Assembly: GCA_000277445.1 (NCBI GenBank)
Contig: AJWJ01000314.1
Span: 1 to 27,000 of the forward strand
Direction of reading: 5' to 3'
DNA from: Polysphondylium violaceum
Lineage: Eukaryota; Evosea; Eumycetozoa; Dictyosteliales; Dictyosteliaceae
DNA length: 27,000 bases
Position 1 is the stretch's first letter. Each line of letters opens with the position of its first letter. The notes under the pieces are model-generated. The model was not told the DNA's origin and searched no databases. It was given only the letters and a program-made list of their open reading frames with translations. Below, piece after piece: positions 9,126 to 19,636 of the stretch. A program made the translations under genes and the position numbers.

Positions 9126-11122
9126 ATGAAGAACTATCTCATATTCATTTTGCTCTTAATTTGTCTCGTTGAATCCAAAGAGATAATTCAACAAAATAAT
9201 TTGGTTTATCCAAATAAAACAATTACACCACAATATCCAATCTCTGAATTTATTTATAAAAACTCTCTAGGTAATTGGATTGATTATGGCTGGGGTTCAA
9301 AAAATATTTCAAATCAAAACAATTTTAAATCTTCCCCAAGTTCCATATCTCTATCTTCTGATTCCCCAACTAGTGGTTTATATTTTTTTCCAAAAAATAG
9401 AGATTTTGTCTTTACTTTAAATCAAGTATGTATGAAATTTCTTCTTTTAACTAAGAATAATTATTAATAGTGGAATAGAAAATAAGATTCTTTATAAACG
9501 TAGGTCCCAATGTAGATGCTCCAATCACAATATCTCTCACTAAACTTGACCAAACTGAATCAAAAGTTTCACTAAATTTATTGGACATTAAAAATCCATC
9601 CAGATCAGCTTTAAAAATTCCTTTTGCAAATACAAACTCTTGGTATAAGGTTGAAATTCCAATTTCTTACTTTGAAAAAAAAGAAGTTTACTCTGCTCTA
9701 ATGATTAAAATGGGCCACTACTTACCCGGTGCAACCATATATTTTGATGATTTAGAAATTATAACCAATGATCCAAAACTTTATACTCCTTCTACTAAAA
9801 CTACAACTACACCCAAACCAACATTTACACCAAAAACAAATAGCACCCAAGCCAAAAAAGAAATTTCCCCAGCAAGTTCAATTTTGTCGCCTGATAAACA
9901 AGCTAAACTTCCATCTGAATTTGGTGCAAAACAAAATTATGAAAAAGCTTCTAAATTGACCGATTTTTCTTTCCAAGATCAATGTAACTTGGAGAAAAAT
10001 GAATATATTGCCAAAGTATTAGAATCTGCCAAACCATTTTATAGTGAAGATGAGCATTCATTCTTTACAAACCAAACCAAATACTTTAATGGTGGTCCAC
10101 AATGGATTTTCTTGAAACAAATGGGTAGATTAAAGTTCTTTACAAATGGTGAAATTTTGGTGGAAGGTCCAATAATTTTAAAAAATGAATTCAAAGGAGA
10201 TATGGTACATATAAAATCTCATCCTCTAACTCCCTCTTGGTGGGTAAATTTACACTTTTACCCTGTTAAAGCTCCACCAACATCTCATCTCAAAATGGAA
10301 TTGCCTGAAGAACTCTACTACCCTCAAGGTAGAATAGATCCAACTTTTTGGGCTTTTTATATGCCAAATAATTCTTTGTCTTACTTTGAAGGTTTGGGAA
10401 ATAATAAAGGGAAAAGACTCAATGTCAATGGTGTTGATATGGAAATGCCTTTAATGATGGGTGAAGGAGCAAATGGAAAAAACACAAAGATTGGTATGTC
10501 TGTTTGGCTAACTTTTGAAAACAATGTCACCTCTACTCCTACCCCGACCCCAACTAAAACTACATTTTCTCCAGCAACTACATCACCATCATCCCCAATG
10601 GACCATGATATGATGCAAGAAGATGAAAATAAGATTGTTATGGATTTAAACTTAAATATTGTAGATCTTCCACCAGTCAACAGAATCTTTTATCCTTATC
10701 AAATTTGTAATAATCACAGTGTAGCTTTAGGAATGCATGTCTTTTTAGATAGAAATTCCAATTCCGTCAGAGAGTATTCAGAATTTGGATTACCAGGCGT
10801 TAAAGTTAGTCTTGTTAGTGCATTAAATAGTACGGTTATGGATATAAGTGGAAATCCTATTCAACCAGTTATAAGTGATCACAATGGCCTAGTTTATTTT
10901 GATAAGATTCCCTATGGAAAATATTATATACACTATGAATACGAGCAACATCCTCTTAGAATCTCTACAGACTCAACAATGTTTCCAAACCCTTTATCAA
11001 CAAAATCCAATCTCTTGGATATTTCTTTACAAAATCCAGGACTTAAATCAACTATTAACAATAGATATCCTGTAAATTCATGTTTTATCATTGAAAATCA
11101 CAACATCAATTTAATAATGTAA
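9126..11122 (+). CDS. Secreted protein with carbohydrate-binding-like and SdrD/Cna-B-like modules (2 exons, 647 aa)
   Basis: This is a secreted or cell-surface protein of unknown function. Exons are 9126-9425 and 9479-11122. The 53-base intron (GTATGT to GGAATAG) is short; this acceptor is the one that keeps the frame open. Residues 1-18 are a signal peptide (MKNYLIFILLLICLVES). Residues of about 45-215 look like a jelly-roll carbohydrate-binding module: NWIDYGWGS, paired Trp-rich strands, and IYFDDLEI at the end. A Thr/Pro linker follows near 220-235. The middle (about 260-460) is unrecognised but rich in Trp and Tyr. After another Thr/Pro linker, about 507-600 resembles an SdrD/Cna-B immunoglobulin-like module (GMHVFLDRNSNSVREYSEFGLPGVKVSL), as in dictyostelid colossin-type proteins. 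There is no clear C-terminal membrane or GPI segment, so it is probably released or matrix-bound. AATAAA follows at about 11172. Confidence 0.75.
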
Positions 11123-11282
11123 ATGACATTACTTATTATATAACATTACTTCTATTACCATTACTATATTAAATAAAAGAATCTTTATTCATATTATAAA
11201 ATTCTATCTTATTTGTATTAAATTAAAAAGTTATATATAAAATTAAATTTATTTAATTTTTTGAAAAGAAAAAACACGTGTT

Positions 11283-13063
11283 TTAAGAATAATCGTTTGA
11301 AGCTTTATCTCTAAATTCGTTTTGAGGAATAATTGAATGAGAATAAATATGAGAAGAAAGTAAAAGAGAAGGATGGCTTGATCTACGAGTACCAGTAAAA
11401 AGTTTGTTATTTAAAAAAACAGTATTTGATTTTGGACATGGTAAAAAATCAATTGGATACTTTTCCATATCCACGGAATATTGAAATCCAAAATCACTTT
11501 GAAAAATTGGTGAGCAATAGATAAAAGAATGACCCAAAGAAGCACTCTTTAAGTCTTTAGATTCCTTTGCCCAGTAATCTTTGTTTGATAAAGAATTTAC
11601 CTTTTGTAATTTTTCAGGAATACCATTTTCTTGATCCCATTGAGTGAGTAAAACAAATGATTTGTAGAGAGCCAAAGGTCTACCCATGGGTTGAATTTCC
11701 CATTTATAGACTTTGACAGTGTCAAGTGTAGTGAAACCTTGATTGTTATAATGAACGACTCTACGATGAACTCTACCAATAAATGGTTTTGGTCCTCTAA
11801 GAGTTTGTCTAATTTCTTGATCGATTTGTAAAAATTCCAAATATGTTTGAAAGATAATTTTCAATTGAGTTTCATCCTCTTGGCCAAACCAATATGGAAT
11901 GTCAGCCTGAAGGTTAAAACCACCACTCATAGAGTTACGAATTGTATTGATGATCAGCTTATCTTTTTCTTGTTGTGCTTTCATTTCCTCTTTGTCAGTG
12001 ATGTCATATTCGTCTTCAGTGGCTGTAGAAGGCTCAGTGATAGTGATATCTGGTGTTTTTTGATTCTTTTTACTTGGTGAGATACTAATCGAATAAGAGG
12101 TTGGAATTGCAAAATCTTCAAAACCATCGATTCCATCTCTATCTGAATAAAATTCATGACCACTTGAATTACTATCTTCTTCACTTTCACTAGTTGAATC
12201 GTCTGAACTCTTGAAAAACAATGAAGATGTACTTTTCTTTAAATTAAAGTTTGATTGGAAATTTAAATTATTTCTACGATATTTTTTCTCTTCTTCTGAT
12301 TCAGATTCTGATGAATTTGACTCGTCTTTTTCTTCTTCAGAGGAATTATCATCTTCAGAGTCTTCATCATCTTCTTGTTCAGAATCTGTATCATCGTCAT
12401 CATTATCAGAATGATAATAATGACGTTCAAAAATCTCTTCTTCAGAATCAAAATCAAATGATTCATCATTATCATTTTCTTGATCTGTTGAACTATCATA
12501 TTCTGATGATTCATCGTCACCATCATCTTCACCTTCAACATAATCTTCAGATTCATCTTGCCATTCTAAACTTTGTTTTAAAATTTGAATATTTTTTGTA
12601 TCTGTTTGTTGTTCTTGATTATTATTATTATTATTATTATTAATGTTATTATTACTATTACTATTATCTAAATTTGTTGATTGTTTTGGTGAGATGTTTA
12701 AAGATATTGAATAATTATTTCTTTTACTATTATTTTTAATACTAGCAGCAGCTGTACTATTGTTAATACTTCTAGCACATGAAATATGAGAATTCTCTAG
12801 TAATGCCAAGATACTGTCTGATGTTGAGTGTGAGGGAGAACCATGTCTGGGTTCATATTGAGGTGGTGTGAGTAACATTCTTCTTGGTCTTTAATATAAT
12901 CACAACAGTGATGTTTAAAGCTATCTAATTTTTCTTTCCAAAATAATAAATGATTCTTAACGTCGGCGGGTTGATATGTAGATTTTTGTGGTTGATTATC
13001 AATATAAGCTAATTGGTGTTGATTAATGATGATTCTTGATTCTTGTTGAGCTCCAAATGCCAT
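11283..13063 (-). CDS. Acidic dictyostelid protein of unknown function, in two overlapping frames
   Basis: Two minus-strand open frames overlap. The first (13063 to 12797, 88 codons) starts MAFGAQQESRIII and encodes a sensible helix-rich segment (VKNHLLFWKEKLDSFKHHCC). The second (12878 to 11283, 531 aa) starts MLLTPPQYEPRHG. It has an Asn-rich part, a strongly acidic Asp/Glu/Ser region (about 105-250), and a conserved-looking C-terminal domain (about 315-531; DIPYWFGQEDETQLKIIF, TRRSSHPSLLLSSHIYSHS). The second frame is -1 relative to the first. In the second frame a stop lies just upstream of its ATG, and I found no AT-rich intron joining the two. Options are a sequence error, one gene with an unusual junction, two separate genes, or an upstream frame before the main one. 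I do not recognise the family. The many possible phospho-sites in the acidic region suggest a nuclear or regulatory role, which is an inference. Confidence 0.6.
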
Positions 13064-14284
13064 TATACAGGGTGAAATCAATGTACAAAAAATAATGAAA
13101 AAAGAAATATATAAATTGGTGGTGGTTGTTGTTGGTGTTGGTTTTTGAGTGTATTTACAAAACTAAATAATATATAATCTACTATATGTGTTTTTATATA
13201 TTATTGAGGAAGAGGGAAAATAAAAAATTTGTTATATTTGTTGTTTGTTTATATGATGTTGCGAAAATAAAAATTGTTTAATATATGTACAAAAAATGCG
13301 TCAATATGTTTTTTTTTAAAAATAATTATGAAAAAAAGAGAGAATCTGTTCAAAGATAAAAGGGGAGAGAAGAAAAAAAAAAAAAAAGAATTTTGTTAGT
13401 ATGGTGTCGTTTTTAAAATAGTATAATATGGGGTGATAATAAAAGAGAGATGGGGTAGAATTTTTAAAAATGAATGATTCGTTTGAGAGTGAAAAATATA
13501 TTTAAACACGATCGAATGTACATTGGAATTGACTAACGACTATACCCCAATATAAAGTTATATTATATTATATTAAATATATATAAAAGTGTTTTTTATG
13601 TATGTATGTTGCTGATGTTGTTGAATTTTTTATCGATTTCTTTGAATCTTGTGTAGTTAAAACTTTTGATACAAAAAATTATATGGGTTTTTTGTGATTG
13701 GGATTATTTATTTTTTTGGTGTGTGGTTGTGTGGGGGTTAAATAAATCTGACTCTTGTGAAAGGATTGCCGTTGTTAGACAAGGGTATAGATTTAATATT
13801 TGTGGTGGTGAGGAGGTAATAAATAGATGAATCTATTGGTTGGGATGATAGGCTATTTAATAGAAAATAGATAAAATGGGTAGTTTAATGAGAGTGTATG
13901 TATTTTATAAATGAATATTATTTATCACCCACAACTCTACCTGTTGTTTTAGGTTGTTGTTGCTATTAAATGCCTGTTATTGTTGTTGTTGTTGATGTGA
14001 TATAGATGGACAGTGATTCCTTTTCGGAAAAAGGATAATTTTGAGGGTGATTGATATTTACCAATAAAATATAAATATGTTTGTGTGTATATGTATATAA
14101 AACAAAAAAGTTTGTATTACTACTATTATAAATGAGAAATGAACAGATTCTTTTTTTTTTTTTTTTTGATATATATGATAACGTAAAAAAACAAAGAGAA
14201 AAAAAAAAGAAATTAAAAATTTTAAAAAAATTAAAAAAAAAAATCTTGCAAATATTTAGATATGTGTACAATCCAGACGCCCCT

Positions 14285-14334
14285 ATGAGGTGATTCCTTC
14301 CTTCAAGATCCAGAGGAGGAATCAATAGACTCAT
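14285..14334. other. Long GC-containing stem-loop, possible small RNA or regulatory hairpin
   Basis: The arms pair as follows. ATGAG (14285-14289) pairs with CTCAT (14330-14334). TGATTCC (14291-14297) pairs with GGAATCA (14318-14324). TCC (14299-14301) pairs with GGA (14315-14317). One T is bulged, the loop is 13 bases, and there is a small internal loop. That gives 15 base pairs, many of them G-C, in DNA that is otherwise very AT-rich. The hairpin sits in the large gene-free region. It could be a small RNA, a processed RNA or a leader element of the minus-strand gene. I do not recognise a known family. Confidence 0.4.
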
Positions 14335-15048
14335 TTTTGTGTCACAACAAATCGTTATAGTACTTGGAATAAAATAATAATGATAATAGTAATAAATTAC
14401 ATTTAGATTTCTATAAGGTTTTAACTATTGTTGTTTTTGGATGAGTGAATGAATGTTGTTATTGCAGACTGTGAACATACAAATAAACATGTAAAAAATA
14501 ATTACATAAGGAATCAAATTACAAAAATAAATGAAGAAAAAAATGAAAAAAACAATTCATATGATTGTGTGGTGCATGTGGGTGGAGTGGAAATAATAAA
14601 ATAATATAAAAAAAGTAAAAAATGATCATACAATGTTTTGTGTGTTAAAGTGTGTGTATCCCCCCAACAAAAATTCTATTTTTGTGATAAAAAAGCAAAT
14701 ATTCGTGTATGTATACTTTTATGGAGTAAATAAAACTATAAAAAGAATTTTTAATTTTTTTTCAACTTGATGAGAGTTGTCTCTTTGTGTAGATGTGAAT
14801 AAAGAATACAAGTAACGCCCTTACCTTTACGCCTAAATTTTAGTTGGGTTTTGATCAATAATAAAATATGCAAAAACAATAAATATTCAATGAAAAAAAT
14901 AAGTTGAAAAAATGGGAAAAGATGGGTGCATTTATTTGGAAAATTTTAAAAAATTTACAAAAAATTATTTGATGGAAAGTAAATTCCTTGGGTAAGATAT
15001 ATTATCGAATAAAGAGGTCATGACCAAGTTTTCCGAATATTAATATTT

Positions 15049-15104
15049 AGTATTACATTTGCTCCAATTTATAACACAAAAAAAAAAGTATTACATTTGC
15101 TCCA
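15049..15104. repeat. Direct repeat of 18 bases, two copies 38 bases apart
   Basis: AGTATTACATTTGCTCCA occurs identically at 15049-15066 and 15087-15104, separated by an AT-rich spacer with a poly-A run. A 10-bp palindrome, GGTCATGACC, lies just upstream at 15016-15025. The pair may be a local duplication or a double binding site. It is about 650 bases upstream of the ankyrin gene. Confidence 0.6.
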
Positions 15105-15184
15105 CCACAGTATATTTAGTTTGTGAATTACAAATGATACTTTTGTTTTGAGTCAAACTTATAAAAAAAAAGGCATATATATGT

Positions 15185-15318
15185 CAATACTGCTGTTATG
15201 AATCCTCAAAGAGAGATAGGAACTGAGCCTCTGGCCTATTTTCATTCAATGTAGTTTTGATAGTTATATTCATCAAATAATGAGCTAATATTTGTTTGGG
15301 GACAATGATGCCAAACAG
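15185..15318. other. GC-richer island with a small stem-loop
   Basis: This segment is less AT-rich than its surroundings (for example CTCAAAGAGAGATAGG and AACTGAGCCTCTGGCC). It ends in a stem-loop: TGTTTGG (15293-15299) pairs with CCAAACA (15311-15317) around an 11-base loop. It is followed by a T-rich tract to about 15423. No protein frame is visible. It may be an untranslated exon, a small RNA or a conserved promoter block. Confidence 0.3.
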
Positions 15319-15324
15319 GTACGT

Positions 15325-15423
15325 TTTTTTTTCTATTTTTTTTAATTTTTTTTTTCTACGGTTTGCTTTTTTTTCCTTCCCCTTTTTTTTTTTTAATTTT
15401 TTTTTTTTAATTTTTTTTTTTTT
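15325..15423 (+). repeat. Long interrupted poly-T tract
   Basis: About 100 bases consist mostly of T, broken by short A and C interruptions. This is a typical dictyostelid intergenic homopolymer tract upstream of a gene, with no coding content. Confidence 0.75.
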
Positions 15424-15676
15424 GTATTCACCTCCTCAACGAACTACAGTAGACTAGAGATAAAACGGAACTTTCAATACAACACACATATAAAGATATT
15501 TTATAAAGAATAATAATAATACTGTTATTGTTATTACCACATTTATATCTTTCAACATACTTGCTCTATAGGCTTTCATTCATTGCACTTGTTTGGTGTG
15601 TAGTTGTATAGTTTTTGTATCATCAGGAAGAAGGTGTATCTTTGGTGTATATCTATTAATTGCTGCAGACACTCGA

Positions 15677-15686
15677 TATATAAATA
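15677..15686 (+). promoter_or_regulatory. Probable TATA element of the ankyrin gene
   Basis: TATATAAATA lies 72 bases before the start codon at 15749 and is followed by a leader free of upstream ATG codons. The match is fair, but the surrounding DNA is AT-rich, so chance cannot be excluded. Confidence 0.45.
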
Positions 15687-15748
15687 CCCTATATACTACT
15701 CTTTTATTTAATCTAATTAAATAATACTATATATATATTATATTAATT

Positions 15749-18700
15749 ATGATGGAACAAACTCCTTTAAATCCTCATATTATTCGTAAGTACTCATACA
15801 CACAAAACAAAGTTGTGGGCTGTCTTTTAAAATTCTTGGTTTGATTTTCTTTTTTTTTTTTTTTTTTTTAAAAATTAAAATTTTTATTTTTTAAAGCCCA
15901 CCCAAAAACACGCGAACGAGGAGATATTAATCAAGATATATATTTTTATAAACAATAATAGGATTCTTTACAAGAAAAGAAACAGAATATTATGAAATTG
16001 CAGGTAAAAGGATACCAAAGCCTATATTGACAGCATCAATACCAAGCACAGGATGTTTATCTAGAGCACCATTGGTATTGAAGGGTGAACATTTGAAACC
16101 GTTTCCAGGAATGTCAAAGAATATATTGGTTCAGTTTTTGGGTGATTCTAATCGTGTCATTACAGTTACAAATCCAGTAGAGATCAATATGTGTTGTGAT
16201 AAATGTATGACAGTCATCACTCCAGACATACCAATATCTGCTGTTTATCACATTAGAATTGGATTTAATTGTAAGAAAATGGAGAGAGCAATTCTTTCAG
16301 ATAAAAGTTTGGCTCAAATAAAATTGGATTCATTTGAAGTAAATTTAAATAATTCTATCGACAAAATGGCTAATGATAGTCATCATCAACAACATCAACA
16401 ACATCAACAACATCATCATCATCAATTACAAGCTCAACAATCACAACAACAGCAACAACAACCACAACATCATATTCATCAAGAACATAGTAGTCCAACA
16501 ACACCTCAAATGATTATTGAAGATTCACATATACAACAGAATGTTGTAGTTGAACATCAAAGTTCGCCTCATCAAGATTCAACTACTGGTATAATGATAA
16601 CCACTGATGATGCCCATTCAAATAGTGTAAATATAAACAATGGAATGGAAATTGACAAACCACCACACTCGCCAGAGAGTGTAATGTTGACTCACACAGA
16701 AGATCATCATCAACATCAACAACAACAAGAAAATAGTAACAATAGTAGTCCAAATATTATTTCAACACAAATAAATAATAATAGTAATAACAATAATCAC
16801 TCATCACATCCTTCATCACCAGAAATCATATTATCTCAACCAATACAAACAATACAAACAACACAACAAGACATAGAATCAGAACCATCATCACCAATTC
16901 AAAACCCATTACAATCTGAAATCAATTCACATACATTTGAAAATGAAGAATATATCATTTGGAGTAATGAAATCGTCGTACCAATTGAGGTATCAAAGAT
17001 CAATGAAAAGAATCAAACTAGTGCCAGTGCATTGAACAACAATAACAAGAGATCCTCATCATATAGTTCAAGTAATCGTAAAAAGAAGTTAAAGACCTCT
17101 AAAAATGCACCACCCTCACCACCACCTCCACCTAGTCCCGATCTATTACAACAAATTATGAATGGTGATTTAGAGGCAATAAAATCATATTTGGAAAACA
17201 AGAATCAAAGTACAGAGTTCAAGGTGGTGTATGATTTTGAAAGAAAAGATGAAGATGGTTTCTCACCACTTCATTATGCCTGTGCCTATGGTATGAATGG
17301 ATTGGTAGAGTTTCTTTTAAAAAGTGCAGCAGATCCAAATAGTACAGATAAAGAGGGTTGGACACCATTGCATTGGTCTGTAAAAGCAAACAATTTAGAT
17401 GCAGTCCACTTGTTATTAGAGTTTGGTGCTGATCAATCGGTCCCAAATCACTCTAGACAGTATCCCGTAGAGATGGCATATGATAAGGGTTTCTCACATA
17501 TTGCAGCCACTCTTCATGGCATGTCTGAGTATGATTTCAAGAAAAACAATGAATCCTCTTTGGAAAATGTAAATAGTCTTACTATTTTGGCAAACACAAC
17601 TCTCCAAGAAGATGTGGGTGGTGGCAGTGGTGGTGTAGCAGGTATTGGTGGTGTGGCATCACAAGAGTACAAATTGCTCTTGAAACACGGTTTAGAACCA
17701 TATGTACCCGATAACTTTGTTTTCAAAAGTGGTGTCGTAGAAAAACATAATACACTCAAGTTTATTCAGGCCGCTGAAAAGCTTGGTCTCACTCCTGATC
17801 ATCGTTCCGCTCTTATGGAGGCATTTAAATCACTACGTACACTTAGATATAGATTGTTTTGGATCATGCTTTCCAATACATTGTTTTCAAAGATTTGTGA
17901 ATGGGATTCCGACGGTATAAACTTTTTGGTGCACAACAAGGATACTCTCTTGTCTGTTTTGGGTCTATATTTTGGCCTAAGAGGCAGTAATAGTGCAATT
18001 GATTGGATGAGTCATTTGGCTCGTAGAAAATGTAATAAAACTACAAACGGTTCCGGTGACGTTTGGATCAATCTCAGAGCATCCACATTTAATTCCTCGA
18101 CAAATTTGGAAAAACTTAAAGATATTACATCTGAAAAATCATCAGAACGTTCCAAAAAAGGCGGTAAAGATGAAGCTTTGGAAAATCAAATTCAACAACA
18201 ACAAGTACAACAAGTTCAAACAATTCAAACTCAACAAGCTCAACAACAACAAACTCAACAACAACAATCACATAGTGGTATTGATGTTACAAGTATGGTT
18301 GTTGAGCCACAACCAACGAGTCAACAACCAGACTCACCATCACTTAAATCTGTCAATCCAAACGCTGGTTCAATAACTATTGTCGAAGAACATAGTGGTG
18401 TTCCAACTGAAATTAATATTACAAATGACGATCACCATACCGCTCAAATGGTAACAGAACATACCCATCAAGAACACAGTCATCCTCTATCGACAGAGGA
18501 AATAAATTCAAATATAGTTGTTGTTGGTGTTGTAGATCCACATCATCAACAAGAACATCATGAAATTGTACATTTAACCTCCACATCATCAAGCCCACAA
18601 CAAAATCAAGTAGTAGTTGATCCAGTTCATCAAATTCATTTAACATCTGATGTTTTACATGAAGATCATTTAATTCAATCCAATCAACCACATCATCATC

Positions 18701-18798
18701 ACCATCATCATCATGAAGAACAAGTTTTAGATCACCATCATCATCATCACCATCATCATATACATCATATACAAGACTCTATTCAACCTACTCCATAA
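15749..18798 (+). CDS. Ankyrin-repeat protein with Gln- and His-rich tracts (2 exons, 957 aa)
   Basis: This is a large protein of unknown function. Exons are 15749-15785 and 15962-18798. The intron (176 bases, GTAAGT to AATAG, with poly-T) splits an Arg codon. Two ATGs open the first exon. Residues of about 12-145 form a Cys-containing globular domain (KRIPKPILTASIPSTGCLSRAP, with MCCDKCM further on) that I cannot assign. A long Gln/His/Asn/Ser-rich region follows, then basic NRKKKLK with a Pro run. Ankyrin repeats occupy about 440-530 (DGFSPLHYACAYG, EGWTPLHWSVKANN, then a weaker third). A helical domain covers about 570-700 (LTPDHRSALMEAFKSLRTL). The tail is Gln-rich and ends in His tracts. 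A globular domain before ankyrin repeats recalls transcription regulators, but I see no DNA-binding signature. The basic patch could be a nuclear signal; this is an inference. Confidence 0.8.
18690..18771 (+). repeat. CAT/CAC repeat encoding His tracts
   Basis: Two runs of His codons near the C-terminus of the ankyrin protein each give about eight to ten His residues. They are separated by a short acidic stretch (EEQVLD). Similar CAA/CAT repeats occupy 16381-16480. These are slippage-prone coding repeats; metal binding is possible but unproven. Confidence 0.7.
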
Positions 18799-18924
18799 AT
18801 AATAAATTATAAATTATAAATAGTTGCAATCAAAAGAACAACAACAACAACGACCTATAATAATAATTGATAAAGAAATAAATAAATAAATGTGCAACAC
18901 CTGTTGTTGCTCCTGTGTATAAAG

Positions 18925-18940
18925 TTGATATATATATCAA
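18925..18940. repeat. 16-bp palindrome between convergent genes
   Basis: TTGATATATATATCAA is a perfect palindrome lying between the 3' ends of the ankyrin gene and the minus-strand PSI-like gene. It may form a hairpin near the ends of both transcripts. Its AT-rich core also makes chance plausible. Confidence 0.4.
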
Positions 18941-19055
18941 ATCTTGTAAAATAAATCTCCATTCACGTTGAGTATTTTTTGACATGTGTTTTAGTTTATT
19001 TTATAAATAGTAAATACTCCTAGTAGTAGTCGTGGTGGTGGTAGTAGATAAAGAA

Positions 19056-19636
19056 TTAATTCTTTTTCATGATAAATAAGATAGATCTAATAGAGGATAT
19101 ATTATATGTATTTGTGTTAATAATAAAAAATAAATAATTAAATGATATAAAAGTAATGTATGACATAATAAAACTTACAAAGTTGACATAATAATTGAAG
19201 ATACAAGAGTTGATTTTAAGATAGAATTTGCATCACTTTTTGAGGCAATAACATTACAATTACATGAACTAAATGTATAGGTCATATTTGTTGGACAAAT
19301 TGGATGAAGTGCTGTGGCTGGTATTGATTCATTATATGCTGGACAAGAGGTAGAAAGTCTATCGTAAATACATTGGAAATGGGTTGTAGTAGTATTGGTC
19401 AAAACTAATTCTTGTTTCTCGTTAAAAGATACAGTTTCATTTGAACACCATACACAACAAGCTCCACTAGTGACACAGGTTTCATATGTTGTACCAACAC
19501 AAAATGTATGATCATCTTTCCATTCTTCCTCTGATGAACTATAAGATCCATCTTGTGCTCCAACAATTGATAATTGACATATCAATGAAATACTTAATAA
19601 TAAAAGTGATAATTTGATTATATATTTATAATTCAT
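19056..19636 (-). CDS. Small secreted Cys-rich PSI-like protein, probably GPI- or tail-anchored (2 exons, 162 aa)
   Basis: This is a small surface or secreted protein. Exon 1 is 19636-19179 and exon 2 is 19086-19056. The 92-base intron (GTAAGT to CTATTAG) splits a Leu codon only ten residues before the end. Without splicing the frame stops at once at 19175 and the hydrophobic tail is cut short. Residues 1-27 are a signal peptide ending near VGAQ. A Ser/Glu-rich patch follows, then CVGTTYETCVTSGACCVWC, whose Cys spacing resembles a PSI (plexin-semaphorin-integrin) module. Further Cys pairs and several N-glycosylation sites (NET, NTT, NES, NMT) are visible. The C-terminus (STLVSSIIMSTLSILFIMKKN) is hydrophobic, like a GPI signal or membrane anchor. 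The partner is unknown. Confidence 0.78.

Larger units (their letters stand above)
13064..15748. other. Large gene-free region between divergent genes
   Basis: About 2.7 kb separates the start of the minus-strand acidic protein from the start of the plus-strand ankyrin protein, so both promoters must lie inside. It has many homopolymer runs, GTTGTT-rich stretches and one DUSE-like ACCCACAA (13927-13934). A hairpin near 14014-14032 (TCCTTTT, loop, AAAAGGA) is also present. The minus-strand open frame at 13966-14334 turns into Phe/Lys translation of poly-A/T and is not called. The structured elements at 14285-14334, 15016-15025, 15049-15104 and 15293-15317 are listed or discussed separately. 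Confidence 0.55.

Noticed and set aside
12211-12643. Plus-strand frames rich in Ser, Leu and His
   Set aside because: They are shadows of the acidic Asp/Glu/Ser repeats of the minus-strand gene.
12819-12877. A possible 59-base intron (GTTACT to CATCAG) that would join the two frames of the acidic-protein gene
   Set aside because: It is far too GC-rich for introns in this window and would remove well-behaved protein sequence at the start of the second frame.
13966-14334. Open frame of 122 codons on the minus strand
   Set aside because: Only the first 30 or so residues look like protein; the rest is translated poly-A/T. The start overlaps the hairpin at 14285-14334, which explains its better composition.
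18419-18691. Open frame of 90 codons on the minus strand inside the ankyrin gene
   Set aside because: It is a shadow of the His/Gln/Ser codons on the plus strand, which are in a continuous supported frame.
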